From contig NCRC01000003.1 in assembly GCA_002894685.1 (NCBI GenBank), forward strand, positions 62,001 to 126,000: DNA of 64,000 nt, given 5' to 3'. The notes beneath the pieces are model-generated. The model did no database searches. It was not told where the DNA came from and saw only the letters and a list, made by a program, of their open reading frames with translations. The position numbers and the translations under genes were made by a program. The stretch's first letter is position 1. Every line of letters begins with the position of its first letter. Positions 14,877-24,235 of this stretch are shown here, one piece after another. The stretch is from Salinivenus lutea. Lineage in GTDB: Bacteria; Bacteroidota; Rhodothermia; Rhodothermales; Salinibacteraceae.

Positions 14877-15992
14877 CTACACCGCAGGTGTGGTGAAGGG
14901 GAGCGCAAGCTGAGTGTCGGCCTGCTCGCGTTCCACCAGGGACGATACGCTCAGGCCCAGGAGGCGGACGGGCTCGGGGGGTGGGTGCGGGCGATGGAGC
15001 AGCCGGTCGGCCCAGCGCAGCAGCTCGTCCGCCGTCCCCACGGTGCGGTCGAGCGTCTGCTGCCGAGAGGACACGCTGTGGCGGTGGTCCTTGATCTTGA
15101 GCGTGACGGTGCGGCCCCGCTGCCCGGCGCCCTGGAGGCGCTCGGCCACCCGCTCGGCAATGGGGCACAGCCGGTCCAGCATTGCGTCCGGGGCCTCCAG
15201 GTTCGTCTCAAAGGTGCGCTCCGCCCCCACCGACTTCCGCTCGCGGTTGGGCTGTACCGGACGGGTGTCCGCGCCCATCGCCAGCGTTTTGAAGTGAGGG
15301 CCCCGTGCGCCGAAGTGGTGCCGCAGCGTCCGCTCGTCGGTGGCCTGCAGGTCGGCCCCCGTCTCGATGCCCAGGTCGTGCATTGCCTCGGCGGTCACGG
15401 GCCCGACGCCGTGAAAGGCCTCGATCGGCAGGTCGGCAATGAAGGCCCGCTGCTCGGCAGGGGGCACCACCGTAAGGCCGTCGGGCTTGTCCCGGTCGGA
15501 GGCCACCTTGGCGACGAACTTGCTGGGGCCGACCCCGGCGGAGGCGGTGAGGCCGGTTTCCTCGTGGATCTCGCGCCGGATGCGGCGGGCGAGGAGGGTG
15601 CCGGAGGGCGGGCCCTGCTTGGGCGTGGTGACGTCGAGGTACGCCTCGTCTAATGAGAGCGGCTCTACCCGGTCGGTGTATCGATGCAGGATCTCCCGGA
15701 TGGTCCGCGACTCCTCCTGGTACACGTCCATCCGCGGCGATACGAAGATGAGATCCGGGCACTTCCGATCCGCTTCGACGGCGGACTGAGCGGAGTGGAC
15801 GCCGTAGGGGCGCGCCTCGTAACTGGCCGTCTGCACCACGCCCCGCGGGGGCGTGCCGCCCACGGCGATCGGCTCCCCCGCGTACTGCTCCGGAAAGTCG
15901 CGCTGCTCCACCTGCGCGTAGAACGCGTCCATGTCCACGTGGACGATGCGGCGGGGCCGGTCGTCCGAAGATGGATCGCGGGGGGCGGACAT
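14877..15992 (-). CDS. dinB: DNA polymerase IV (Y-family)
   Basis: A 371-residue translesion DNA polymerase. The catalytic carboxylates are visible: D20 and D22 in HVDMDAFYAQVE, and D115/E116 in PLSLDEAYLDVT; F24 is the likely steric-gate position. The fingers motif YEARPYGVHSAQS and the thumb helix-hairpin-helix (GPVTAEAMHDLGIETGADL) follow. The little-finger domain starts near KSVGAERTFETN. The C-terminus LALPF lies close to the beta-clamp consensus QLxLPF and may be the clamp-binding peptide. ATG 15992 was chosen; a GTG four codons upstream (16004) is possible. No LexA-type box could be identified with confidence upstream. Confidence 0.95.
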   Translation of the reverse strand: MSAPRDPSSDDRPRRIVHVDMDAFYAQVEQRDFPEQYAGEPIAVGGTPPRGVVQTASYEARPYGVHSAQSAVEADRKCPDLIFVSPRMDVYQEESRTIREILHRYTDRVEPLSLDEAYLDVTTPKQGPPSGTLLARRIRREIHEETGLTASAGVGPSKFVAKVASDRDKPDGLTVVPPAEQRAFIADLPIEAFHGVGPVTAEAMHDLGIETGADLQATDERTLRHHFGARGPHFKTLAMGADTRPVQPNRERKSVGAERTFETNLEAPDAMLDRLCPIAERVAERLQGAGQRGRTVTLKIKDHRHSVSSRQQTLDRTVGTADELLRWADRLLHRPHPPPEPVRLLGLSVSSLVEREQADTQLALPFTTPAV

Positions 15993-16383
15993 GACCTGAG
16001 GCACATGGCGAAGCGGAACGCCCGGTCATACTACGAAACAGACGACACATATGTGAACCATGTGGCGACTGCGGGCCGGGTGGGGAGGGGCCACGTGACC
16101 GAAGTCTCGGCCCCGGACGGGGGCGATATAGAAACGGCCCGCCGGAGACTGGCGAGCGTCAAACTGACCCGATCATGGGTTTACCATGACAGCAAAATGA
16201 CCCCCCGGGTCGTCAAGGCATTGGCGTGAAGAATGTGTCTTTTGTGGAGACGGGAGGCACGGGGCGGGGATCCTGTGACGTTTTGGTGGAGGATCGGAGC
16301 CGATGGGCGGTCGCCCTTGTCTCTTCTGGTCCCCGTCCGGATGTTGACGTGCGATCACTGTTGGATCTCTGCTTCGATTGGAT
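15993..16383. other. Divergent intergenic region between dinB and lysAC
   Basis: About 390 bp with no supported gene. I looked for a lysine riboswitch or leader peptide ahead of lysAC and saw neither. The region should contain both divergent promoters. Confidence 0.4.
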
Positions 16384-19005
16384 ATGCCGAGCGCCTCGCC
16401 CTCCTGGATTGTGTGTAAGTTTGGCGGCACGAGCGTGTCGAGCCGCGCCCGGTGGGACACCATCGGCGACGTGGTGCGCACGCATCAGGCCGACGGCCGC
16501 CACCCGTTCCTCGTCTGCTCGGCCCTGCAAGGCATCTCCGATCAACTGGAGGCCCTGCTGGACGCCGCCGCGGAGGGCGACCCGCAGGAGCCCCTCGCCA
16601 CCATCCGCGAGCGGCACGAGGCCCTGGCGCGGGCGATGGAGGTGGACCCGGCGGCGGTGCTGGGGGACGGGTTCGAGCGTCTGGAGCGGCTGACGGCGGA
16701 GGCGACCGACGCGGATCCCCTTCCGCCCCGCCTGCGGGCGGCGGTCCTGGCCACGGGCGAGCTGCTGTCCACGCGCCTCGGCGCCGCCTACCTGTCCGGG
16801 CAGGGGCTCGACGTGCGCTGGCTCGACGCGCGCGAGTTCCTGCGGGCTCAGGACGCCCCCCACGTGTCGCCCCGCCGCCAGTACCTCTCGGCCGCCTGCA
16901 CCTCGCACCCCGACCCCGTCCTGCAGGACCACCTGGGCCAGGCGCCCGACGCGGTCTACCTCACGCAGGGCTTCATCGCCAGCAATGCCCTGAGCGAAAC
17001 CGTGCTGCTGGGGCGCGGCGGCTCCGACACCTCCGCCGCCCACTTTGCGGCCAAGCTGGAGGCCGAGCGCCTGGAGATCTGGACCGACGTGCCCGGCCTC
17101 TTCACCGCCAACCCGCGCGAGGTGCCCTCGGCCCGCCTGCTGCGCCGCCTCGACTACGATGAGGCCCAGGAGCTGGCGACGATGGGGGCGCGCGTGCTCC
17201 ACCCGCGCTGCCTCGACCCCGTCCGGCGCCACCAGATTCCCCTGCACGTCCGCAGCACCGAGGCGCCCACAATCGACGGCACGGTCGTCTCGGCCGACGG
17301 GGCCGACGTGGGGCCGCAGGTGAAGGCCGTCTCCGCCAAAACCGGCGTCGTGGCCGTCGTCATGGAGACGCTGGGGATGTGGCAGGAGGTGGGCTTCCTG
17401 GCCGATGTCTTCCAGATTTTCAAGCACAACGGCCTGTCGGTCGACCTCGTGGCGACCTCCGAGGCCAACGTCACCGTCACGCTCGACACCGACGCGAACG
17501 CCCTCGACCCCGACGCCCTCGACCGCCTGTTGCACGACCTCAACCAGTACTGCGACGCCCGCGTCATCCGGCCCTGCGCGGTGGTGAGCCTCGTGGGGCA
17601 GCGCATCCGGTCGCTGCTGGGGGAGCTGGGGCCCGCCTTCGAGGTGTTCGACGAGCAGCAGGTGCACCTTGTCTCGCAGGCGGCCAGCGACCTCAACTTT
17701 AGCTTCGTGGTGGACGAGGACCAGGCGCCCCGCCTCGTGCGCGACCTGCACGCCCAGTTTTTTGAGGGCGAGACGCCAAGCGCCATCGTGGGGCCGCGGT
17801 GGCAGGAGCTGGCCGAGGCCGCCCCCGAGCGCCCCCAGCCCGACACCTGGTGGCGCCCCCGTCGCGACGACCTGCTTGCGCTCGCCCAGGAGCAGTCGCC
17901 CCGCTACGTGTACCACGAGGGCACTCTGCGCGCCCGGGCCCGGCGGATGCGGGCCCTGCGGGGGACGGACCGCACCTTCTACGCCGTGAAGGCCAACGCG
18001 CATCCCCAGGTGCTGCGCATCCTGCACGAGGAGGGCCTGGGCTTCGAGTGCGTGTCGCCGGGCGAGGTGGACCGCGTCTTCGAGGTGCTGCCCGACCTCG
18101 ACCCCGACCGCGTGCTCTTTCAGCCCAACTTTGCGGCCCTCGACGAGTACGCCGCGGCGCTCGACCGGGGCGTGCACGTGACGCTCGACAACGTGCAGCC
18201 CCTCGCCGAGCACCCGGACGTGTTTGCGGGGGCCTCGCTCTTTGTGCGGGTCGATCCGGGGCAGGGGCACGGCCACCACCGCAAGGTGCGCACCGCCGGG
18301 GCGCAGTCGAAGTTCGGCGTGGTGCCGGACGAACTGGAGCGCCTCCACGCCGCCGCCGAGCGGGCCGGGGCCACCGTCGAGGGACTGCACGTGCACGTGG
18401 GCAGCGGCATCACCAACGAAGAGACCTGGTCCGACATCGCCACCTTCCTCGACACTCTGGCCGCCGACCTGCCGGACGTGACGACGCTCAACCTGGGCGG
18501 CGGGCTGGGCGTGCCGCAGCGCCCCTCCCACTCCGCACTCGACCTCGACGCCCTCGACGATCGGCTCGCCACCTTCGCCGAACGGCACCCGCACTATGAT
18601 CTCTGGATGGAGCCGGGGCGCTACCTCGTCGCCGAGGCGGGTGTGCTCCTCGCCACCGTTACCCAGACGAAGGCGAAGGGGCCGGTGCAGTACGTGGGGC
18701 TCGACACCGGCATGAACAGTCTCCTGCGGCCCGCCCTCTACGGCGCGTACCACGGCATCGTAAACCTGAGCCGCCTCGATACGCCCCCGTCCATGACGGC
18801 CACCGTGGTGGGTCCCATCTGCGAGAGCGGAGACGTGCTGGGCCACGGCCGCCGCCTCCCGCCCACTGCGCCGGGAGACACGCTCCTCATTGCCACCACC
18901 GGCGCCTACGGCGCAAGCATGAGCAACGAGTACAACCTGCGCGCCCCGGCGGCGGAGACGGTCCTCCGGTCCGGGGAGGACAGGGAGAATCCGAGGGCCT
19001 CATGA
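16384..19005 (+). CDS. lysAC: Bifunctional aspartate kinase / diaminopimelate decarboxylase
   Basis: One 873-residue protein joins the first and last enzymes of the diaminopimelate route to lysine. The N-terminal half is an aspartokinase: CKFGGTSVSSRARW, then GFIASN and RGGSDTSAAHFAA, then ACT-type regulatory repeats (about 305-450, with SVDLVATSEANVTVTLD). The C-terminal half (about 490-870) is a PLP decarboxylase: TFYAVKANAHP with the PLP lysine K536, HVHVGSGI, NLGGGLGVP, MEPGRYLV, CESGDVLG and TTGAYGASMSNEYN. The same fusion is known in Xanthomonas/Xylella. ATG 16384 was preferred over TTG 16378. Covalent linkage would couple flux entry and exit and place the ACT domains where lysine could inhibit the kinase. 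Confidence 0.93.
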   Translation: MPSASPSWIVCKFGGTSVSSRARWDTIGDVVRTHQADGRHPFLVCSALQGISDQLEALLDAAAEGDPQEPLATIRERHEALARAMEVDPAAVLGDGFERLERLTAEATDADPLPPRLRAAVLATGELLSTRLGAAYLSGQGLDVRWLDAREFLRAQDAPHVSPRRQYLSAACTSHPDPVLQDHLGQAPDAVYLTQGFIASNALSETVLLGRGGSDTSAAHFAAKLEAERLEIWTDVPGLFTANPREVPSARLLRRLDYDEAQELATMGARVLHPRCLDPVRRHQIPLHVRSTEAPTIDGTVVSADGADVGPQVKAVSAKTGVVAVVMETLGMWQEVGFLADVFQIFKHNGLSVDLVATSEANVTVTLDTDANALDPDALDRLLHDLNQYCDARVIRPCAVVSLVGQRIRSLLGELGPAFEVFDEQQVHLVSQAASDLNFSFVVDEDQAPRLVRDLHAQFFEGETPSAIVGPRWQELAEAAPERPQPDTWWRPRRDDLLALAQEQSPRYVYHEGTLRARARRMRALRGTDRTFYAVKANAHPQVLRILHEEGLGFECVSPGEVDRVFEVLPDLDPDRVLFQPNFAALDEYAAALDRGVHVTLDNVQPLAEHPDVFAGASLFVRVDPGQGHGHHRKVRTAGAQSKFGVVPDELERLHAAAERAGATVEGLHVHVGSGITNEETWSDIATFLDTLAADLPDVTTLNLGGGLGVPQRPSHSALDLDALDDRLATFAERHPHYDLWMEPGRYLVAEAGVLLATVTQTKAKGPVQYVGLDTGMNSLLRPALYGAYHGIVNLSRLDTPPSMTATVVGPICESGDVLGHGRRLPPTAPGDTLLIATTGAYGASMSNEYNLRAPAAETVLRSGEDRENPRAS

Positions 19006-19050
19006 AAAGAGGACCAAGGAGGAACGGCCCAACGGCGGCCCGCGTGTGCC

Positions 19051-19068
19051 GGAATGAATGTTCATTCC
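19051..19068. promoter_or_regulatory. Probable TetR operator over the tetR start codon
   Basis: GGAATGAATGTTCATTCC is an inverted repeat with perfect 8-bp arms (GGAATGAA / TTCATTCC) around a 2-bp centre. It contains the ATG (19054) of the TetR gene. Size and symmetry fit a TetR-family site and suggest autoregulation. Confidence 0.65.
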
Positions 19069-19683
19069 GATGCAGGCCCTGTTGCAATCCCGGACAACTC
19101 AGACAAGCGCGATTCGATCCTAACCGCCGCCCTTCGGCTCTTTGACGAGCAGGGGTTCCGGGGCACGTCGATGGCCACCATTGCCGAGGAGGCAGAGGTG
19201 GGGGCCGGCACCATCTACCGGTACTTCGACGGCAAGGAGGATCTCATCCATCAGTTGTACGCGGAGGCCCGACGACAGGCCCATCGGTCCATCCTGGGCA
19301 TCGGGTTTGACGAGGGCGGCTCGGTCCGCGAGCGGCTCTACACCCTCTGGCGGGCCGTGCTGCTCGACTACATCGACTGCCCGCGCCTCTACCGGTTCAT
19401 CCTCAAGTACGAGTCTTCGGCGTACCTGCAGGAGTCGGCCCGGGCACAGACAGAAGACCTGGAGGCGCCGTTTCGATCAATCTATCGGGAGGGCGTGGAG
19501 CAGGGCCTGTTTCGCCCGCTCCCGGAGTCCATCTACGCGTCGTTCTTCACGGGACCCGCCACCCATCTGGTGCAGGAGCACCTGAACGGGGAGACGGCAC
19601 TGGATGAGACGCGCATCGATCAGACGTTCGAGATGTTGTGGGCCGCCTACACCACCGAGGGGGCCTCCTCGTCCGGGTCCTGA
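19054..19683 (+). CDS. TetR/AcrR-family repressor of the RND pump
   Basis: A 209-residue regulator. The N-terminal HTH spans about residues 18-65: RDSILTAALRLFDEQGFRGTSMATIAEEAEVGAGTIYRYFDGKEDL, an almost canonical TetR DNA-binding domain. The rest is a helical ligand domain with no recognisable specificity. It lies 81 bp upstream of the RND adaptor gene on the same strand, the usual arrangement of a drug-responsive repressor and its pump. The palindrome covering its start codon suggests repression of its own transcript, and probably of the pump genes if they are co-transcribed. Confidence 0.92.
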   Translation: MNVHSDAGPVAIPDNSDKRDSILTAALRLFDEQGFRGTSMATIAEEAEVGAGTIYRYFDGKEDLIHQLYAEARRQAHRSILGIGFDEGGSVRERLYTLWRAVLLDYIDCPRLYRFILKYESSAYLQESARAQTEDLEAPFRSIYREGVEQGLFRPLPESIYASFFTGPATHLVQEHLNGETALDETRIDQTFEMLWAAYTTEGASSSGS

Positions 19684-19764
19684 CGTCTGCCATTCGCTGT
19701 TGTTGCCGCCCGCGGGCCGTGCGGGGGCGTTCTGTTTCTCTTTCGTTTTCACTGCCTCCCGTCT

Positions 19765-20982
19765 ATGACTGTGCACACGTCTGCTCTGCCGCTACTGCTT
19801 CTTTTGTCGCTCGGGCTGGTTGTGGGCGGGTGCGGGGGGGGCACCGGGCAGAGCGGGTCCGCCCCGCAGCAGGGCCCGTCGGCCTATCCTGTTCTGTCGG
19901 TTGAGTCGCACTCGGTTGTGCTCCCCAGTCGCTACCCCACGACGCTGGAGGGGCGGCAGACCGTGAACGTGCGGCCGCGGGTGGAGGGCTTCATCGTTGA
20001 GATGCGGGTTGACGAGGGGGACGTGGTCGAGCAGGGCGAGGTGCTGTTTCGCCTCAACAACGAGGAGTACCAGCAGGCAGTGCGGTCGGCCAAGGCGGAC
20101 GTAGAGGCCGCCCGCGCCAACGTGCAGCAGGCCGAGGATGAGGTGGAGCGGCTCACCAGCCTCGTGGAACAGGACATCGTCAGCGAATACGAGCTCAAAT
20201 CAGCCAAAAACACCCTCCAGTCGCGCAAGGGGGCGTTGTCGCAGGCCGAGGCCGACCTGGAAAACGCCCGGGTCAACCTGGACTACACCTACGTGCGAAG
20301 CCCGGCGGACGGGGTAATCGGCTCCATTCCCTACCGCATCGGGAGCCTGGTAAGCAGCACCAGCACGGAGCCCCTCACCGTCGTCTCCGACATTTCAGAG
20401 GTTCGCGCCTACTTCTCGATGAACGAGCGCGAACTCCTGGACATGGTGCAGCAGACGGGCAGCGACCGGGACGTTGCGCTCCGCGAGCGCATTGAGCAGC
20501 TTCCCGAGGCCCAGCTCACCCTCTCCGACGGGACGACCTATCGGCATACGGGCGACATTTCCCTCGCCAGCGGCCACATCAACACCGAAACGGGCGCCGC
20601 CTCCTTCCGGGCGCGCTTCCCGAACCCCGAGAAGATGCTGCGGAACGGAGCGTCGGCTACCCTTCAGATTCCGTACCGTCGCGACTCCGCCCTCGTGGTG
20701 CCGAAGAGTGCCACCTACGAGGTGCAGGACAAGCGCTACGTGTACCGGGTGACCGACAGCAGCGCGGTGGAGAGCGTCGAAATCGAGACGGCGCCGCGGT
20801 CGACGCCCAAGCTGTTTGTGGTCGATGGCGGGTTGTCGGCGGGCGACCGCATTGTTACCGAGGGGCTTGGCAGTCTTCAGGACGGCACCGGCATCCGCCC
20901 CGAGGCCGTTTCGGCCGACAGCCTGTACCGTGCCCTGGTGCCGGCCGATACCACGTCCGCCCGCCGCCCGTCGGGGGCGTAA
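19765..20982 (+). CDS. RND efflux periplasmic adaptor (AcrA/MexA-like lipoprotein)
   Basis: A 405-residue membrane-fusion protein that links the RND pump to the outer-membrane channel. The signal peptide ends in a lipobox LVVGGC with lipidation at C23. The barrel-sandwich half-motif RPRVEGFIVEMRVDEGDVVEQGEVLFRLN is followed by a long coiled-coil hairpin (about 105-180, SAKADVEAARANVQQAEDEVERL), then the second lipoyl half (YVRSPADGVIGSIPYRIGSLV) and a beta-barrel/proximal domain. First gene of a three-gene adaptor-pump-channel run. Confidence 0.94.
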   Translation: MTVHTSALPLLLLLSLGLVVGGCGGGTGQSGSAPQQGPSAYPVLSVESHSVVLPSRYPTTLEGRQTVNVRPRVEGFIVEMRVDEGDVVEQGEVLFRLNNEEYQQAVRSAKADVEAARANVQQAEDEVERLTSLVEQDIVSEYELKSAKNTLQSRKGALSQAEADLENARVNLDYTYVRSPADGVIGSIPYRIGSLVSSTSTEPLTVVSDISEVRAYFSMNERELLDMVQQTGSDRDVALRERIEQLPEAQLTLSDGTTYRHTGDISLASGHINTETGAASFRARFPNPEKMLRNGASATLQIPYRRDSALVVPKSATYEVQDKRYVYRVTDSSAVESVEIETAPRSTPKLFVVDGGLSAGDRIVTEGLGSLQDGTGIRPEAVSADSLYRALVPADTTSARRPSGA

Positions 20983-21039
20983 CGCGCCCGCCCCGGGACT
21001 CCTCGCCTGCTTCTTCCGCCTCGTCTTTCCCCCGCCGCG

Positions 21040-24000
21040 ATGGTCCAACGATTCATCAACCGACCGGTCCTGTCCACGGTCGTCTCCATCATTCTGGTGA
21101 TTCTCGGCATTCTGGGCTTTCGGGCTCTGCCGGTGTCCCTCTACCCCGACATTGCCCCGCCCACGATTCAGGTGACCGCCACCTACCCGGGCGCCAACGC
21201 CCAGACGGTGATGAACAGCGTGGTCGCGCCCCTGGAGGAGCAAATCAACGGGGTGGAGGGCATGACGTACATCAACTCCACGGCCAGCAACAACGGCCGG
21301 GCCGAAATCCAGGTCTTCTTCGAGCTGGACACCGACCCGGACATTGCGGCGGTGAACGTGCAGAATCGGGTGTCGCAGGCCACCAGCCGCCTGCCGCAGG
21401 AGGTCACGCAAACAGGGGTGACAACCCAGAAGCAGCAGACCAGCCGCCTCCTCATCTTCTCCCTCTACAGCCCGGAGGGCACCCACGACGCCACCTTTAT
21501 CGAAAACTATGCGCGCATCAATCTCATCCCGCAGCTGCAGCGGGTGAACGGGGTGGGAACGGCGGATGCCTTCGGGTCCAACACGTATTCGATGCGGGTG
21601 TGGCTGCAGCCGGACGCGATGGCGAGCCACAACCTGACGCCGAACGAGGTGACCGCGGCCATCAACGAGCAGAGCTTCGTTGCGGGGCCGGGCGCCGTGG
21701 GCGAGAATAGCGATCAGGCGTTCCAGTACACGCTGCGCTACGAGGGGCGTCTCTCGACGGCCACCGAATACGAGGACATCATCATTCGCGAGTCCGCCGA
21801 AAACTCCGAGATGCTTCGACTTGGGGACGTGGCGCGGATTGAGCTGGGGGCCCAGAGTTATACGACCATCACCCGCACGAATGGCGGCCCGAGCGCAGGA
21901 CTGTTCGTCTCCAAATCGGCGGGGGCGAATGCCCAGGAGGTGGTGCGGAACGTAAAGGCGGAGCTGGAGAATTCAGCGGCCGGCTTCCCGGACGACATGG
22001 AGTACACGACGCTCTACGACGCCAACAGCTTCCTGAATGCCTCGGTGTCGAAGGTGTACACGACGCTCGTTGAGGCCTTCCTGCTGGTCTTCCTGGTCGT
22101 GTTCGTCTTCCTGCACGACTGGCGCGCCACGCTCATCCCGGCCGCCGCCGTGCCCGTGTCCATCATCGGCACCTTCTTCTTTCTCAACCTCTTCGGGTTC
22201 AGCATCAACCTCCTCACCCTCTTCGCGATGGTGCTCGCCATCGGGATCGTGGTGGACGACGCCATCATTGTGGTGGAGATCATCCACGCCAAGTTGGAGG
22301 AGGGCTTGCCCCCGTTGGAGGCGGCCGTCGAGGGCATGAAGGAAATTACGGCGGCCATCGTCTCCGTCACCCTCGTCATGGCGGCCATCTTCGTGCCCGT
22401 CACCTTCATTCCGGGCTCCACGGGGGTGTTCTTCGAGCAGTTCGGGATCACCCTGGCGGTGGCGATCACCATCTCGGCGGTGAACGCGCTCACGCTTAGC
22501 CCGGCGCTCAGTGCCCTCTTCCTGACGTCGGAGGAGGAACGGGCCGTCCCGCCCGACGAGCGAAACTGGGCGCAGGACCTGTGGCACCGGTATCAGGAGC
22601 GCTTCGAGAGCGGCTTTGCCGCCCTGACGCGGCAGTACAAAGCCGCGCTCGGCGTGCTCACCCGCCACGCGTGGACATCGGTCGTGGTGGTTGTCGTCGC
22701 CATCGGGCTCGTGGGCGTCTTCCTCAACATCACGCCCGGCGGCTTCGTCCCCGATGAGGACCAGGGCACGTTCTTCGCCAACATCAGCCTGCCGCCCTCG
22801 TCCTCGCTGGAGCGGACGCAGGCGGTGCAGGAGAAACTCGACGACATTGTGACCTCGGTCGATGCCGTCGACTCCCGGCTGAGCATCTCCGGGTTCGGCA
22901 TCATCAGCGGGGCCGGCAGCTCCTACGGGTTCCTCGTGGGGAAGCTGAAGCCGTGGGGCGAACGCGAGGCCAGCGTAAACGACGTGATCGCCGAGCTGCA
23001 GCGGAAGACCCAGCGCATCAAAGAGGCGGACATCGCGTTCTTCTCGCCCCCCGTCATTTCCGGCTTCGGCAACACGAGCGGGTTTACGGTGCAGCTGCAG
23101 GACCGCCAGAGCGGCACCGTGGAGGAGCTGGCCCAGGCGAGTCAGAAGGTGCAGCGGGCCCTCAGCCAGCGCCCGGAGGTCCAGTACGCGACCTCGTACT
23201 TCAACACGGACTTTCCGCAGTATCAGGTCGACGTGGATGTCCCCAAGGCGCAGAAGGCGGGCCTGACGCCGCGCTCCATTCTGAATACGATGCAGACGTA
23301 CTACGGGAGCCGGTACGTGGCCGACTTCAACCGATTTGGGAAGCAGTACCGGGTGTACGTGCAGGCCGAGGCGGAAGACCGCGCCTCCGAGCAGAGCCTG
23401 CAGAACATCTTCGTCCGAAACGAGGAGGGGGAGATGGCGCCCATCAACTCGTTCGCGTCCCTGGACCGGGTGTACGGTGCGCAGAATATCTCCCGCTTCA
23501 ATCTCTTCAAGTCCGTAGAGATCACGGGCGCCACCACTCCCGGCTACAGTTCGGGGGACGCCATTGAGGCCATCCAGGAGGTCTTCGACGAGCAAGTCTC
23601 GTCCGAGTACGGGTACGCCTTCTCCGGCCTCACGCGCGAGGAAAACCAGTCCAGCGGGCAGGAGCTGTACATCTTCCTGCTCTGCCTCATCTTCGTCTAC
23701 TTTCTGCTGAGCGCGCAGTACGAGAGCTACCTGGCCCCGTGGGCCGTCATTCTGCCGCTGTCCATCGGGCTGGCCGGGGCGTACGGATTTGCAAACCTGT
23801 TCGGGATCACGAACAACGTCTACCTGCAAATTGCGGCCATCATGTTGATGGGGCTGCTCGCGAAAAACGCGGTCCTGATTGTCGACTTCGCCCTGGTGCG
23901 CCGACGAGACCGCGGAATGTCGCTGGCCCAGGCGGCCCTCAACGGGGCCGAGGAGCGGTTCCGGCCCATTCTCATGACCTCGTTCGCATTCATCGCCGGG

Positions 24001-24183
24001 CTGCTGCCCCTGGCCGTGGCGTCCGGCGTCAACGCCAACGCCAACCAGGCCATCGGCATCCCCACGGCGGGCGGCATGCTCATCGGGACGCTGATTGGGC
24101 TGTTCGTGGTGCCCGTGCTGTTCATTCTGCTCCAGCGGCTCCAGGAGTACTTCACGGGCGTGCCCGAGGCGGCCCGCGCCTAG
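21040..24183 (+). CDS. RND multidrug efflux permease (AcrB-like)
   Basis: A 1047-residue proton-driven inner-membrane pump of the HAE1 type. The N-terminus MVQRFINRPVLSTVVSIILVILGILGFRALPVSLYPDIAPP is typical. The proton-relay aspartates are present in TM4 (AIGIVVDDAIIVVE) and the conserved lysine in TM10 (LLAKNAVLIVDFAL). Two large periplasmic loops follow TM1 and TM7 as expected. It starts 57 bp after the adaptor gene. Substrates are probably lipophilic drugs or bile-like compounds; not deducible here. Confidence 0.95.
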   Translation: MVQRFINRPVLSTVVSIILVILGILGFRALPVSLYPDIAPPTIQVTATYPGANAQTVMNSVVAPLEEQINGVEGMTYINSTASNNGRAEIQVFFELDTDPDIAAVNVQNRVSQATSRLPQEVTQTGVTTQKQQTSRLLIFSLYSPEGTHDATFIENYARINLIPQLQRVNGVGTADAFGSNTYSMRVWLQPDAMASHNLTPNEVTAAINEQSFVAGPGAVGENSDQAFQYTLRYEGRLSTATEYEDIIIRESAENSEMLRLGDVARIELGAQSYTTITRTNGGPSAGLFVSKSAGANAQEVVRNVKAELENSAAGFPDDMEYTTLYDANSFLNASVSKVYTTLVEAFLLVFLVVFVFLHDWRATLIPAAAVPVSIIGTFFFLNLFGFSINLLTLFAMVLAIGIVVDDAIIVVEIIHAKLEEGLPPLEAAVEGMKEITAAIVSVTLVMAAIFVPVTFIPGSTGVFFEQFGITLAVAITISAVNALTLSPALSALFLTSEEERAVPPDERNWAQDLWHRYQERFESGFAALTRQYKAALGVLTRHAWTSVVVVVVAIGLVGVFLNITPGGFVPDEDQGTFFANISLPPSSSLERTQAVQEKLDDIVTSVDAVDSRLSISGFGIISGAGSSYGFLVGKLKPWGEREASVNDVIAELQRKTQRIKEADIAFFSPPVISGFGNTSGFTVQLQDRQSGTVEELAQASQKVQRALSQRPEVQYATSYFNTDFPQYQVDVDVPKAQKAGLTPRSILNTMQTYYGSRYVADFNRFGKQYRVYVQAEAEDRASEQSLQNIFVRNEEGEMAPINSFASLDRVYGAQNISRFNLFKSVEITGATTPGYSSGDAIEAIQEVFDEQVSSEYGYAFSGLTREENQSSGQELYIFLLCLIFVYFLLSAQYESYLAPWAVILPLSIGLAGAYGFANLFGITNNVYLQIAAIMLMGLLAKNAVLIVDFALVRRRDRGMSLAQAALNGAEERFRPILMTSFAFIAGLLPLAVASGVNANANQAIGIPTAGGMLIGTLIGLFVVPVLFILLQRLQEYFTGVPEAARA

Positions 24184-24235
24184 TCCGTTCTTTCGTGTAC
24201 CACTGTCGTCTTTTTTGCCCAGACTGTTGCCTCCC

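Noticed and set aside
15993..16383. Lysine riboswitch or leader peptide before lysAC
   Set aside because: No conserved L-box helices, no Lys-codon run and no terminator are seen in the 390-bp upstream region.
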